A stretch of 42,764 nt of DNA from Nitrospira sp. SG-bin2 (GCA_002083405.1 LVWT01000013.1:1-42764), one strand, 5' to 3'; positions 7,195-15,671 are shown, numbered from the stretch's first letter. Translations and numbers: made by a program. Notes: a model not told the origin generated them from the sequence alone.

Positions 7195-8148
7195 TTAGAG
7201 CAGGTCAGCTTGTGTCATGGTTTTCCGTTCGATGGTATTCCGCAGCCGACCCAACGCCATCATTTCGATCTGCCGGACCCGCTCACGGGTCAATCCCATC
7301 TGGCGGCCGATTTCTTCCAGCGTCCTCGCTTCGTCTCCATCGAGTCCAAACCGCGATACAATAACAGTTTGCTCTTTGTCAGGCAACTCCTTTATCCAGG
7401 CCATCAGTTCGGTCCGGCGTCGCACGCCGTCGGCGGTCTCGTCGGGAGACAGGCCGGTCGGGTCTTCGATCACGTCGCGAAGGAACGTATCGGACTGATC
7501 GTTGATCGGACTATCGAGCGAACAGGTGGTACGCACCAACTGCTTGAGATCCAGCACTTCTTCTTCGGAGGTTTTCATTTTGACGGCGACTTCTTGCGCC
7601 CTCGGTTCACGGCCAAGCTCCTGCACCAACTGCTCAACCCTGCCGAGGTATCGGTTCAACCGCTCGACGACATGCACCGGCAGGCGCACGAGTTTCCCTT
7701 GATTGATGATGGCCCGCTCGATGTACTGCCGGATCCACCAGGAGGCATAGGTACTGAACCGGAAGCCGCGTTTGTAATTGAACTTTTCGACGGCCTTGAT
7801 AAGACCCAAATTGCCTTCTTCGACGATATCGGAAAAGGGAAACCCCCGATGCATATAGCGTTTCCCGATACTGATGACGAGGCGCAAGTTGGATTCAATC
7901 ATTTGCTGGCGCGCCTGCTCGTCGCCGGCCATGACCAGCTTGCCGAGGTGCTGCTCCTGCTTGAACGTCAAGAGAGTCGACCGGCGGACCTCCCGCAGAT
8001 AACTCTTGAGCGTATCGAGGCCCTCGGACCGGCTGGACTCTTTTTCCGGTTGATCGGCCACACTCGTCTGTTCAGCGTCATCCGCATCATCAACGGTCCG
8101 CCTTCGAGATTCACTCACCGGAAGACGCCCGCCGCGTAGTCGGCTCAT
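7195..8148 (-). CDS. rpoS: RpoS-like sigma-70 family factor (group 2)
   Basis: A 317-residue sigma factor. Region 1.2 (DTLKSYLREVRRSTLLTF) is followed by regions 2.1-2.4 (LVISIGKRYMHRGFPFSDIV, FSTYASWWIRQYIERAI), region 3 and a region 4 helix-turn-helix (TLEEIGRQMGLTRERVRQIE). Region 1.1 is missing and the length is near that of RpoS, so it is an alternative rather than the primary sigma factor. The start at 8148 is set by a GGGAG eight or so bases upstream; an open extension toward 8259 would run into acyP. A role in stationary phase or stress is inferred from the family. It lies in one direction with acyP (53 bp upstream) and apt (4 bp downstream). Confidence 0.85.
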   Translation of the reverse strand: MSRLRGGRLPVSESRRRTVDDADDAEQTSVADQPEKESSRSEGLDTLKSYLREVRRSTLLTFKQEQHLGKLVMAGDEQARQQMIESNLRLVISIGKRYMHRGFPFSDIVEEGNLGLIKAVEKFNYKRGFRFSTYASWWIRQYIERAIINQGKLVRLPVHVVERLNRYLGRVEQLVQELGREPRAQEVAVKMKTSEEEVLDLKQLVRTTCSLDSPINDQSDTFLRDVIEDPTGLSPDETADGVRRRTELMAWIKELPDKEQTVIVSRFGLDGDEARTLEEIGRQMGLTRERVRQIEMMALGRLRNTIERKTMTQADLL

Positions 8149-8200
8149 ACAAAATCGCTCCCTGCTTCCCCTGGTCCCGCTCCACACGAGTCGGGCAGGG

Positions 8201-8503
8201 TTAGTACCAGATACTGAACTGTGAAAACCGGCCGGTCGCTGGCTTCCATTCCGTCTCAATCTTCGTCACGCGCGCGGCCGGTGGACCGGTCTTGAGCTCA
8301 TGCACGAGCGCGTCAACCGCAGCCCTCGTACCTTCCACATCCAGCTCGACCCGGCCATCGTCGAGGTTTCGAACCCCGCCATGAAGCGCATGCCGCGATG
8401 CCGCACGCGCCGCAAACGCCCGATACCCCACACCTTGCACCCGGCCGCTCACCAGAATCTGCGCGCGAACTGCTGTCGTTCCAGCCTCCTCAGCCATTCG
8501 CAT
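8201..8503 (-). CDS. acyP: acylphosphatase
   Basis: A 100-residue enzyme that hydrolyses acyl phosphates. The signature SGRVQGVGYRAFAARAA carries the phosphate-binding Arg, and GGVRNLDDGRVELDVEG carries the catalytic Asn. The C-terminus (FSQFSIWY) is the usual end. The first or the third codon could be the start. First gene of the acyP-rpoS-apt run. Confidence 0.93.
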   Translation of the reverse strand: MRMAEEAGTTAVRAQILVSGRVQGVGYRAFAARAASRHALHGGVRNLDDGRVELDVEGTRAAVDALVHELKTGPPAARVTKIETEWKPATGRFSQFSIWY

Positions 8504-8708
8504 TCCCGTGACTCATCACGACCTGAGGACACGCCGCCTCTTCATGCCCACGGATACTCTCACACCTCCCTACACACGTCACGCATTTTGCTATTCTGCA
8601 CGAACGCACAGATCGAAGAAGTGGCCGCGTTTTTCACATCGCGGAATGCTGAGAGCGGCTGATGCAGCGCCAACATTCAAGCAAGATGAAGACGCGCGCG
8701 CTGAAGAA

Positions 8709-8935
8709 TGTTATCCGCCGGCATCTATCACGATACAGCAATGAAAAACCGACGGTGCGAGCAGGCTTGTGAGAGTGGGATCACAGGAGGTGTGTATCCG
8801 CGTGCAACAATCACGAAACAGCGATGAATAGCACGCGCACCACACGAAGTGCGGTGTCATCATATGGGGCGAGAGGATACTTGTGGAGTCTATCCGCCGG
8901 CATCAATGACAAAAGCTTAAAAAAAGCCGGCGGGT
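8709..8935. repeat. three degenerate repeats next to tRNA-Pro
   Basis: Three imperfect units begin at 8709, 8796 and 8890, each opening with (T)ATCCGCCGGCATC or a close variant and continuing into ATCACGAAACAGC-like sequence. A second, decayed copy of the tRNA-Pro 3' end plus its flank (CACACGAAGTG then GGGGCGAGAGGAT) lies at 8841-8880, facing the real one at 8936-8971. The whole gene-free stretch 8504-8951 seems to be made of such duplicates. I see no gene in it. Confidence 0.55.
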
Positions 8936-8948
8936 CACACGAAGTGTG
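8894..8948 (-). terminator. possible terminator downstream of tRNA-Pro
   Basis: On the minus strand the tRNA is followed by a CACAC-TTC-GTGTG hairpin (8936-8948). Then come GCCGGC and a seven-T run (8919-8925). An alternative larger stem pairs 8894-8901 with 8926-8933 perfectly. The distance between the first hairpin and the T-run is long for a classic terminator. Confidence 0.4.
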
Positions 8949-8951
8949 CTG

Positions 8952-9028
<77 letters not shown>

Positions 9029-9067
9029 ACAAGAGCGAGAGAAACAGGAAACGGGAAACAGATTGTC

Positions 9068-10171
9068 TTACAAGATGGGGGTAAAACGCAACCCATGGGC
9101 ATCCGCCACACCCTGACACGTCACCAGGCCGTCTTTGACGTTCACCCCTTTGGCCAATCCGGGATCGGCGCGGATCGCCCGATCGACCCCGTCCGAGGCA
9201 AGCCGGACCATATACGGCAAGGTGGCATTCGTCAATGCCAGCGTCGACGTGCGCGGCACAATGCCTGGCATATTGGCGACGCAATAATGGACCACCCCGT
9301 CGACGACATAGACCGGCTCAGAATGGGTCGTCGGCTTCGTCGTTTCGAAACAGCCACCTTGATCGACAGAGACATCCACCACGACAGACCCGGGTTTCAT
9401 CCGCGAGACCGTGGCACGCGAAACCATCTTGGGCGCTTTTGCGCCGGGGACAAGCACGGCGCCGATCACAAGATCCGCCTCACACACAGCCCGTTCAATA
9501 GCAGCCAGACTTGCCACGCATGTCACGATACGGCCTTGATACAAATCGTCCAGATACCGCAGCCGCTCGACGTCCAGGTTGATGACTGTGACTTGAGTCC
9601 CCATCCCCACGGCAATACGAATCGCCGACATCCCCACGACACCGGCGCCGAGTACCACCACCTTGCCCGACTCCACACCCGGCACCCCGTGCAACAACAC
9701 ACCCCGGCCGCCATGCGTCTTCTCAAGGTAATGCGCGCCGACCTGCACCGACATCCGCCCGGCAATTTCACTCATCGGTTTAAGCATCGGCAGGCTGCCG
9801 TCTTTGGCCTCGGTGGTTTCGTAGGCAATCGCCGTCACCTTCTTATCCATCAATGTCCTGGTCAGATCGGGGAACGAGGCCAAATGCAGGTAGGTGAACA
9901 GGACCTGGCCGGGGCGAAACAGATGACATTCGGCGAGCAACGGCTCTTTGACCTTCACAATCAAACCGGCCTTCTCAAACACCTGCTCCTTCGATCCGGC
10001 GATCGAAGCCCCGGCCTTGCGATACTCGTCGTCGGCAAACCCGCTCCCTTGCCCGGCCGTCGGCTCAACCCACACTTCATGTCCCGCACGGCGCAACGCC
10101 GATACTCCCTCCGGCGTCAAGCTGACACGATATTCATGATCTTTGATTTCTTTGGGAACACCGATAATCAT
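9068..10171 (-). CDS. ald: alanine dehydrogenase
   Basis: This enzyme catalyses NAD-dependent interconversion of L-alanine with pyruvate and ammonia. At 367 residues it is full length. The N-terminus MIIGVPKEIKDHEYRVSLTP is diagnostic, followed by KVKEP and FTYLHLA (catalytic Lys and His regions), and the Rossmann motif VVVLGAGVVGMSA near residue 170. MPGIVPRTSTLALTNATLPY is the conserved C-terminal signature. It lies 7 bases after the exported Lon-like protease gene on the same strand and may share its transcript. It may help assimilate ammonia; this role is inferred. Confidence 0.95.
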   Translation of the reverse strand: MIIGVPKEIKDHEYRVSLTPEGVSALRRAGHEVWVEPTAGQGSGFADDEYRKAGASIAGSKEQVFEKAGLIVKVKEPLLAECHLFRPGQVLFTYLHLASFPDLTRTLMDKKVTAIAYETTEAKDGSLPMLKPMSEIAGRMSVQVGAHYLEKTHGGRGVLLHGVPGVESGKVVVLGAGVVGMSAIRIAVGMGTQVTVINLDVERLRYLDDLYQGRIVTCVASLAAIERAVCEADLVIGAVLVPGAKAPKMVSRATVSRMKPGSVVVDVSVDQGGCFETTKPTTHSEPVYVVDGVVHYCVANMPGIVPRTSTLALTNATLPYMVRLASDGVDRAIRADPGLAKGVNVKDGLVTCQGVADAHGLRFTPIL

Positions 10172-10178
10172 TCTGCAC

Positions 10179-11084
10179 CTATTGAGCAGGCCTGAGCGGT
10201 TGGCCCGTTGCCACTTCGTACGCTTCCGCCAGCGTCGAGACTTCTGTCACTTTTATGGATCGTGCCATTCCCTTGTCGGCAATTGCAAATGTTTGCTGGC
10301 CTGCCGGCAACAACAATTCATGAAATTGCGGGAGCAAATGGCAGCCCTCGATCTTGTGCTCCAATCCGCCGACCGGGCCGATAACGAGATTCTCGTCGAT
10401 CGTTCCCGAAAAGCACACATCCGATCGCAAGAGATCTCCCAGTAACGCCGATGTCACCGCGACCGCCCATGCCGCCCCTGCGCTCGGCCCGTCCACACGC
10501 GTTCCACTGTGGAAAGACCCGCCAACCATGGGCATCGTCAATTGTACAGTGAGAAAGCGCGGGTCGTACTGAGTCGCCTTGGCCGCCGCCATCACGGCCA
10601 CAGCGAGCGCCTGCCGAGCCCCTTCCATGAAATGATGGTCCGTCGCAAGAGAAGGGCCATTTCCTGCCGAACGATAACTCACATCCACCTGTAGAATTTG
10701 GATATCACCCTTATTGGGAATATTCCATCCCTTGGCACGCATCCCGGGAGAAAGATCGTGATAGCTCAACGCTGGAATCGATCGCGATGCCGACGCAAAA
10801 GGCCGTGAAGAAAGCGCCGACCCTGCCGTCATGCCGGGAGAAGGTGTTCGCACCGCCGGCCCTGCGCTTGACTTGAGTTCGGCCGGACCACGTTGAGTTG
10901 GAAATCGGGTGGACTGAAGTTCAGATGGGGCCTCAATCTCACGGCATCCAGGCCCTCCCCCATCCTGGAAGAGCACGGTTCCATCCGGTTGCGCGCACTT
11001 CCAGAGGCCGGCTTGGCTGCTCCCGGCCACGAACAATGCCGCCCAGAGCGTGCAGGCAACTACCCCGGAGACTTGGCCCCTCAT
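10179..11084 (-). CDS. exported Lon-like serine protease (S16) with DUF4124-like N-terminus
   Basis: A 301-residue protein. A signal peptide (VVACTLWAALFVAGSSQAG) is followed by GLWKCAQPDGTVLFQDGGGP, which resembles the DUF4124 repeat of exported proteins. After a Ser/Pro-rich linker, residues about 130-295 form a Lon proteolytic domain. The catalytic Ser is in VDGPSAGAAWAVAV and the catalytic Lys in GGLEHKIEGC, as in the S16 Ser-Lys dyad. No ATPase domain is present, so it is not Lon itself. It would act in the periplasm or on the envelope. The start at 11084 is preceded by AAGGA at about eight bases; another ATG lies five codons upstream. The substrate is unknown. Confidence 0.8.
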   Translation of the reverse strand: MRGQVSGVVACTLWAALFVAGSSQAGLWKCAQPDGTVLFQDGGGPGCREIEAPSELQSTRFPTQRGPAELKSSAGPAVRTPSPGMTAGSALSSRPFASASRSIPALSYHDLSPGMRAKGWNIPNKGDIQILQVDVSYRSAGNGPSLATDHHFMEGARQALAVAVMAAAKATQYDPRFLTVQLTMPMVGGSFHSGTRVDGPSAGAAWAVAVTSALLGDLLRSDVCFSGTIDENLVIGPVGGLEHKIEGCHLLPQFHELLLPAGQQTFAIADKGMARSIKVTEVSTLAEAYEVATGQPLRPAQ

Positions 11085-11135
11085 GTGCCATCCTTCCATA
11101 GTCTCTAGGAACTATAGCAGAGCACTTCGCCCAAC

Positions 11136-11165
11136 TGGACACCTGAAAAACCCCTGGTGTAAGAT
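11136..11165 (+). promoter_or_regulatory. sigma70-like promoter of the iron-sulfur operon
   Basis: TGGACA (11136-11141) and TAAGAT (11160-11165) are separated by 18 bases and lie 43 bases before the ATG of the zinc-ribbon gene. It sits in the divergent gap to the Lon-like protease gene. Confidence 0.55.
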
Positions 11166-11208
11166 GCGCGCGCTTGTATCGATCCAACAGAATGGCAAGG
11201 AGAGAACA

Positions 11209-11586
11209 ATGGACACTGGAATCTGTCAGGCCTGCGGCACCTCCGGCGGCGCGCTGATGAAGTTTTCACTGGGCAAGGATTTCTTCGGCCGTTCCTATGA
11301 CCGGCTGTCCCCTTCCTCCGATCAAAGCCCCAAATGGTATTGCGCAGCATGTTCGATGCACAAAAATCTGCAACGAGACTTTCGCGATATCCGCGCCGAA
11401 TATGACAAGCTGAGCGCCGGTCAGGGATCAGAGCTCTCGAAGGGAGACGAGTTTCTGCGCGCATCCGTCCGGCTGCGGGAAATCATGACTATTCTGGGCG
11501 CCGCACAGGAACCATCGACGCTGCTCGCAGATCGGGACGTTAAGCTGTTGATGGAACGTCTCAATACAGCTACGATGCCGGTCTAA
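11209..11586 (+). CDS. zinc-ribbon-like hypothetical protein
   Basis: A 125-residue protein of unknown function. Two pairs of cysteines, CQAC near the N-terminus and CAAC around residue 45, could bind one zinc ion. Between them is a short basic segment (KFSLGKDFFGRSYDRLSP); the rest is helical and charged. The start is the ATG at 11209, nine or so bases after an AAGGAG box; the open frame upstream is not coding. It is the first gene of a plus-strand run with two iron-sulfur proteins, spaced by 11, 23 and -4 bases, so a shared role in redox or cluster metabolism is possible. Confidence 0.7.
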   Translation: MDTGICQACGTSGGALMKFSLGKDFFGRSYDRLSPSSDQSPKWYCAACSMHKNLQRDFRDIRAEYDKLSAGQGSELSKGDEFLRASVRLREIMTILGAAQEPSTLLADRDVKLLMERLNTATMPV

Positions 11587-11597
11587 CACGATTGCCT

Positions 11598-11951
11598 ATG
11601 CCACCATTCCAACGTCATATCTTTGTCTGCACCAACCAGCGCCCCAAGGATGATCCGCGCGGCTGTTGCGCGAACCTGGGCTCCGAGAAGCTCCACGCCC
11701 ATTTCAAGAGTGAGACCAAACGGCTGAATCTCAAAGGGGCCGTCCGCGCCAACAAGGCTGGATGCCTCGACCATTGCGAGATGGGGCCCAGCGTCGTCAT
11801 CTACCCGGAAGGCGTCTGGTACTGGGTGGGGACGGAAGCCGATGTGACCGAGATCATGGAACGGCATGTCATCAAGGGCGAGATTGTCACCCGATTGCTC
11901 ATGCCGGACCATCCGGCTCCGGACTCACTCACTCCGCTGAAGAAACCCTGA
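11598..11951 (+). CDS. thioredoxin-like [2Fe-2S] ferredoxin
   Basis: A 117-residue ferredoxin of the thioredoxin-fold type (like A. aeolicus Fd and the NuoE C-terminal domain). The N-terminus RHIFVCTNQRPKDDPRGCCA carries the first cysteines. The second pair is in KAGCLDHCEMGPSVVIYPEG, a hallmark of the family, followed by VWYWVGTEADVTEIMERHV. Such proteins carry one [2Fe-2S] cluster and shuttle single electrons. The start is the ATG at 11598; there is also an in-frame TTG two codons earlier. No clear ribosome-binding site, so translation may be coupled to the preceding gene (11 bases upstream). Confidence 0.88.
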   Translation: MPPFQRHIFVCTNQRPKDDPRGCCANLGSEKLHAHFKSETKRLNLKGAVRANKAGCLDHCEMGPSVVIYPEGVWYWVGTEADVTEIMERHVIKGEIVTRLLMPDHPAPDSLTPLKKP

Positions 11952-11974
11952 TATCATAAGAATCATCGAATCCA

Positions 11975-12388
11975 ATGGCAACTGAAGACAAATGGAAGGC
12001 CAACTTCGAAAAGGTGGCCTTCACAAAACAATTTCCAGGGCTGTTGCTGGAGTGGCACAGCTGCCAGGGAAAAACCGTTGAAGCAGTCACCCCCCTGACG
12101 GGTAAACAGGGCGCCGTTGTCGTGACATTCACCGACGGAACGTTTTTCGTCGGGCCACCCTTGGCCCCTGAAGCCTGGGAACTGGGTCAAGCCCTCGTAG
12201 ACGCCAGAAAGTACCTGGAACCCAGACATCAAGACGCCTATAAGGAGTATGATCGGCTGGCACAGAAAGACAAGGATGCGCTCCGCTTGGCCAGGCTGGA
12301 AAAAATTATCGGCGCGATCCAGAATAATGTCGATGCGATTCCCGAATTGAAAGCGCGTCTGAAAGCCCTCGTGCAGGAGTGGAAGTGA
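11975..12388 (+). CDS. conserved-looking hypothetical protein of the ferredoxin operon
   Basis: A 137-residue protein without recognised family. The N-terminal half is compact (FPGLLLEWHSCQGKTVEAVT, then VVTFTDGTFFVGPPL), probably a small beta-rich domain. The C-terminal half is a charged helix (KDKDALRLARLEKIIGAIQN), likely a coiled coil. Its last codons overlap the GTG start of the next ferredoxin gene. Operon position suggests a link to the two iron-sulfur proteins; nothing more can be said. Confidence 0.65.
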   Translation: MATEDKWKANFEKVAFTKQFPGLLLEWHSCQGKTVEAVTPLTGKQGAVVVTFTDGTFFVGPPLAPEAWELGQALVDARKYLEPRHQDAYKEYDRLAQKDKDALRLARLEKIIGAIQNNVDAIPELKARLKALVQEWK

Positions 12389-12681
12389 GCAGCCTCCCCA
12401 ACAAGAATATGTTTGAGATCTTTTCGCAAGGTCTCTTTGAAGGAGTCAAACCCATGATGATCATCCGCGATCACCTCATCCGCCACCCGGACCGTTGCAC
12501 GCACCAGGCCATTTGCGTCCCTATCTGCCCGACCGGCGCCTGGCTCTCGACCCCCCCGTACAAATTCGATCCATCACGCTGCCTGGAGAGCTGCCGGCTC
12601 TGCCTGGATGCCTGTCCGTCGCAAGCCATCTTCGGCGTCTTCAAAAAGGGCGACAAGCTGCTGGAGCCACAGAAAAAGTAG
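12385..12681 (+). CDS. 4Fe-4S ferredoxin-type protein
   Basis: A 98-residue protein with two cysteine clusters: RCTHQAICVPICPTGAW and RCLESCRLCLDACPSQAIF. The CP ends match the bacterial two-[4Fe-4S] fold, though the first cluster has unusual spacing (C-x5-C-x3-CP), so one or two clusters are possible. The start is set at GTG 12385, which overlaps the TGA of the preceding gene (GTGA) and has AGGAG six bases before it; an ATG at 12409 is the alternative. Last gene of the operon. Likely an electron carrier. Confidence 0.8.
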   Translation: MSSLPNKNMFEIFSQGLFEGVKPMMIIRDHLIRHPDRCTHQAICVPICPTGAWLSTPPYKFDPSRCLESCRLCLDACPSQAIFGVFKKGDKLLEPQKK

Positions 12682-13024
12682 GAGGGAGTCGCGGCTGACG
12701 AACGGTGCGCGGTCTCGGTCTCGCCATCATGCGATACCGCGCCACGCATCCGTTCTCGTTGATCCCTCGCAGGCTCCTCTAAAACGCTGCCTCACCGGCA
12801 GCATGCCGTCGCCTGCTTTGTTAATTAAGCTTCTACCATCCCCATAACGCGATGGCGCTCCTTCGCCGCACATCCGTTCCACCGCGACGTGATGAAGAAA
12901 TGGAAAGATTGGGAAAATACTCGATGTCAGGCGGTAGTCGCTCGATGCGCGCAGTCGGGAACCAACCAGACCACCCCTTGAAAAATAGAGAGAAAAGAAA
13001 AATCGGAACAGGCCCACGCGCGGT
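12682..13024. other. gene-free convergent gap
   Basis: The gap lies between two convergent transcription units. I see no gene, no clear terminator hairpin with T-run, and no repeat family. It holds a TTAATTAA site near 12820 and an A/G-rich stretch near 12980-13005. Confidence 0.4.
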
Positions 13025-14071
13025 TCACGCGATCTGCTTTCGCAGATGTCCCCAGTAGGCGGTACCGGAATAGCCGCAGGCGGCCGTGCCGGTCGTCATG
13101 GCCATGATACGGTAGACTGTGCTGCGCGGGATTTTTACCTTCACGGCGGGGCTCAGAAGATCCGGGGAGTTCATCACCAGCTTCAACGACTCACCACCGG
13201 AAAGAATCGGCCACATGCAGGACAACCGGAGCCTCGTTTCATAACGCGGGATCGCCATCGTATAGAGCCAGCCTTGATCAAGATGCTCGGTGGCCATCCG
13301 GACAAGCTTGCTCAGCACCGGCCTGAATTTCGTGAGATTCTGCTGATCCAATAAATCCCTCGGTGTGAGCCCCACCTCGGCAAGCATCGGTTCGGGAATA
13401 TAGCACCGCCCCTTCTGCAGATCGTGCGCAACATCCTTCACGATGTTTGTCAATTGCAGGCCTTTCCCGAACCGGACGCCGACTGCTGACATCTCTCGTA
13501 CGTTCCACGATGCCAGCGCCTTCCGGTGGCCACACATCAGATCCGTCCAAAACTCCCCCACACATCCGGCGACATAGTAGGTATAGCGGTCCAGATCATC
13601 AACCGTCTTCAGCGCCGTGAGATCCTCTGCGGTCTGCCCCGGGAAGGTGCTCAAATCCATTTCCATTCCCTGTGTGAGCGTGGTCATCAGCCGCTGAACC
13701 CGGCGTCGATCCTCCGGCGAAAAGTCCAGAAAGAGCCTGAAACACTGATCCAACCGTTCCAGCAGCACCCGCTCAGCTGAATGCTGCTGGAGCGGCCCGA
13801 TCGCCCGCTGAATATCCTGCACCTGCCCCCAGACGATCTGATCGCCGACAAACTGCCCTTTCAACTGGCTTAGAAAGTCCAGACGACGGTGCCGATCTAT
13901 CAGGTCTGTATCGGCAATCGTATCGGCGGCGCGCGCGAAGAGATAGGCGAGGCTGACTTGGTCCCGGACATCCGCCGGCACCACGGCCAGCGTCGTATAA
14001 AACAACCGGGAGACTTGTTTGAGGAGATCGCGAAGCAACTCCTGTTTGGAAAGATCTGTACTCGTAATCAC
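13025..14071 (-). CDS. squalene/phytoene synthase family protein
   Basis: A 348-residue head-to-head prenyl synthase. The first Asp-rich motif (YLFARAADTIADTD) and the second (NIVKDVAHD) bind the diphosphate magnesium ions. FYTTLAVVP, DLDRYTYYVAG and GLQLTNI are typical. The product (squalene, hydroxysqualene or phytoene) cannot be told from this alone; squalene for hopanoids is a reasonable guess. The GTG at 14071 lies two bases after the stop of the cupredoxin gene. An ATG at 14131 would add a basic segment overlapping that gene, and looks less natural. I judge the GTG start more likely. Confidence 0.85.
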   Translation of the reverse strand: MITSTDLSKQELLRDLLKQVSRLFYTTLAVVPADVRDQVSLAYLFARAADTIADTDLIDRHRRLDFLSQLKGQFVGDQIVWGQVQDIQRAIGPLQQHSAERVLLERLDQCFRLFLDFSPEDRRRVQRLMTTLTQGMEMDLSTFPGQTAEDLTALKTVDDLDRYTYYVAGCVGEFWTDLMCGHRKALASWNVREMSAVGVRFGKGLQLTNIVKDVAHDLQKGRCYIPEPMLAEVGLTPRDLLDQQNLTKFRPVLSKLVRMATEHLDQGWLYTMAIPRYETRLRLSCMWPILSGGESLKLVMNSPDLLSPAVKVKIPRSTVYRIMAMTTGTAACGYSGTAYWGHLRKQIA

Positions 14072-14073
14072 AC

Positions 14074-14496
14074 CTACTCGACGTCGAGAATGCCTTCCAT
14101 CCCCTTCTCCCGGTGACTCGGCAAGGGCCACAACCGTTTATCACAATAGATCGGAAACGTCCCCGGCTGGGTGGGTGTAAACGTGAGCACCACCGTCTTG
14201 CCCGCGCCGACCTCTTCCTGGACGGCAAGTGCATCGATGATGAAATTGTGCGGCGTTAGCATCGTGACACTCGTCAATGTCACTTCCACCGGCTTTCCGG
14301 CTCCGACGATCACATGGTACGGGCGAAAGGAATAACTGTCGAGAATGACGCTCACCCGTTGGACTCCATCCGCACCTACCGGCACTCTCCACGGGCTGCC
14401 AGGCGGACCTGCGTCGACAGCCACCACGTCCGCCGCGGGCCACAGGACAGACCACCCCAACAAGAAGAGAAGCAACGGCCTAGAATACGTCATCAA
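14074..14496 (-). CDS. exported cupredoxin-like copper protein
   Basis: A 140-residue protein with an N-terminal signal (LLLFLLGWSVLWPAADVVA). The mature part is a beta sandwich with the type 1 copper ligands in the order expected: His in LTPHNFII, Cys in IYCDKR, His in PSHREKGM and Met in EKGMEG. It would carry electrons in the periplasm. The stop is two bases from the GTG of the prenyl synthase, so the two genes form one transcript. The pairing with a squalene/phytoene synthase is unexpected and unexplained. Confidence 0.82.
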   Translation of the reverse strand: MMTYSRPLLLFLLGWSVLWPAADVVAVDAGPPGSPWRVPVGADGVQRVSVILDSYSFRPYHVIVGAGKPVEVTLTSVTMLTPHNFIIDALAVQEEVGAGKTVVLTFTPTQPGTFPIYCDKRLWPLPSHREKGMEGILDVE

Positions 14497-14619
14497 TGAG
14501 AAACTTCTAACAGGAAGATCGGGAAAGGGTCAATGCGGCTTCGGTGTCACGGCGTCTGCCGCCTTGACTTTCGGTGGCGCGGCCTTACTTCTATCGTCAT
14601 CGGAGCAGATGTGTAAGAC

Positions 14620-14650
14620 TTGTATCTCGATCAGGCAGTTTGTGTATAAT
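14620..14650 (+). promoter_or_regulatory. probable htpX promoter
   Basis: A perfect TATAAT (14645-14650) lies 60 bases before the htpX ATG. The best -35 match is TTGTAT (14620-14625) with a long 19-base spacer. The divergent cupredoxin gene starts at 14496. Confidence 0.5.
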
Positions 14651-14710
14651 AAAGGCAACTCAGTGATTTATCTCAACTGAGACGAAGACTGGTCTTCAAG
14701 GAGGCGTTCG

Positions 14711-15598
14711 ATGAAATGGCTGAAGGGTATGGGCCTGTTGCTGATCTCCAATATTCTCATCATGATCACACTGTCGCTGACCGTGCCGATTGTGATCAAC
14801 GTGATCCTGCCGATGTTTGGAATCGACGTGCGAGGCTCGGTCGATCTGTCGACATTGGTATGGGCCGCCATGTTCGGGTTCGGGGGCGCGTTCATCAGCT
14901 TGGCATTCTCGAAACAGATGGCGCGCGCAATGCTCAATTGCCAGCAAATCACTCACCCGCGTTCGCGCGCCGAGCAGGTGATCTATGGCTCCGTGCAGGA
15001 AATCGCGGAACGGCTGCATATCACCATGCCCGAAGTCTGGGTCTACGATGCTCCCGATCCCAACGCCTTTGCAACCGGCCCCAGCAAGAACAACTCCATG
15101 GTGGCGGTGTCCACCGGCCTCCTGCAGAATCTGCGGGAAGATGAGGTCAAAGCGGTGCTTGCCCATGAAATGGGCCACGTCTACAACGGCGACATGTTTG
15201 CCACTACGGTATTAGCCGGCTTGATGAACACCTTCGTCTACTATATCGCCATGTGGGTGCGCCGTTTCTTCGCGGAACGGGATCAGGCCGCGCTGGGATT
15301 CGGCCTGTCGCTTGTCCTTCAGATCATCGTCAGCATCCTGGCGTCTATCGTGATCAGCTGGTTCTCGCGCCAGCGCGAATACGGCGCCGATGCGTTTGCG
15401 GCCAAGGTCTACGGGAAGGAGTCCATGATTTCGGCGCTCCGTGCGATCGATCGATGGGTCAATCGGGCCCAATTCGAATACTCGACACAGGATGCGCTGG
15501 CGACGATGAAGATCTCCGGACAAACCGGCGGGGTCATGAGCCTGTTTTCTACGCACCCGCCGATCGAAGCGCGCATTGCGGCATTAGAACATCTCTAA
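14711..15598 (+). CDS. htpX: membrane-bound zinc metalloprotease HtpX
   Basis: HtpX degrades misfolded membrane proteins at the cytoplasmic face. At 295 residues it is full length. Two N-terminal transmembrane helices (MGLLLISNILIMITLSLTVP; VWAAMFGFGGAFISLAF) are followed by the catalytic HEMGH at residues 155-159, a second pair of hydrophobic segments (about 165-215), and the third zinc ligand Glu in SRQREYGADAFA. The C-terminus (STHPPIEARIAALEHL) is characteristic. AAGGAGG six bases before the ATG fixes the start. A strong hairpin follows at 15619. Confidence 0.95.
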   Translation: MKWLKGMGLLLISNILIMITLSLTVPIVINVILPMFGIDVRGSVDLSTLVWAAMFGFGGAFISLAFSKQMARAMLNCQQITHPRSRAEQVIYGSVQEIAERLHITMPEVWVYDAPDPNAFATGPSKNNSMVAVSTGLLQNLREDEVKAVLAHEMGHVYNGDMFATTVLAGLMNTFVYYIAMWVRRFFAERDQAALGFGLSLVLQIIVSILASIVISWFSRQREYGADAFAAKVYGKESMISALRAIDRWVNRAQFEYSTQDALATMKISGQTGGVMSLFSTHPPIEARIAALEHL

Positions 15599-15618
15599 AG
15601 ACGACTCGGTACCGAGAT

Positions 15619-15646
15619 CGACGGCGGGAGGAACCTCTCGCCGTCG
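15619..15646 (+). terminator. hairpin after htpX
   Basis: CGACGGCG pairs with CGCCGTCG, and the stem extends to about 12 pairs with the loop GAAC. No strong T-run follows (GCGACTCTTC), so it may act as a weak terminator, or as a 3' stabiliser for convergent genes. Confidence 0.5.
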
Positions 15647-15671
15647 CGACTCTTCGATCCACCCTCAGACC

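Noticed and set aside
7177..8139. 320-codon plus-strand frame
   Set aside because: Antisense to the sigma factor gene, which has all conserved regions.
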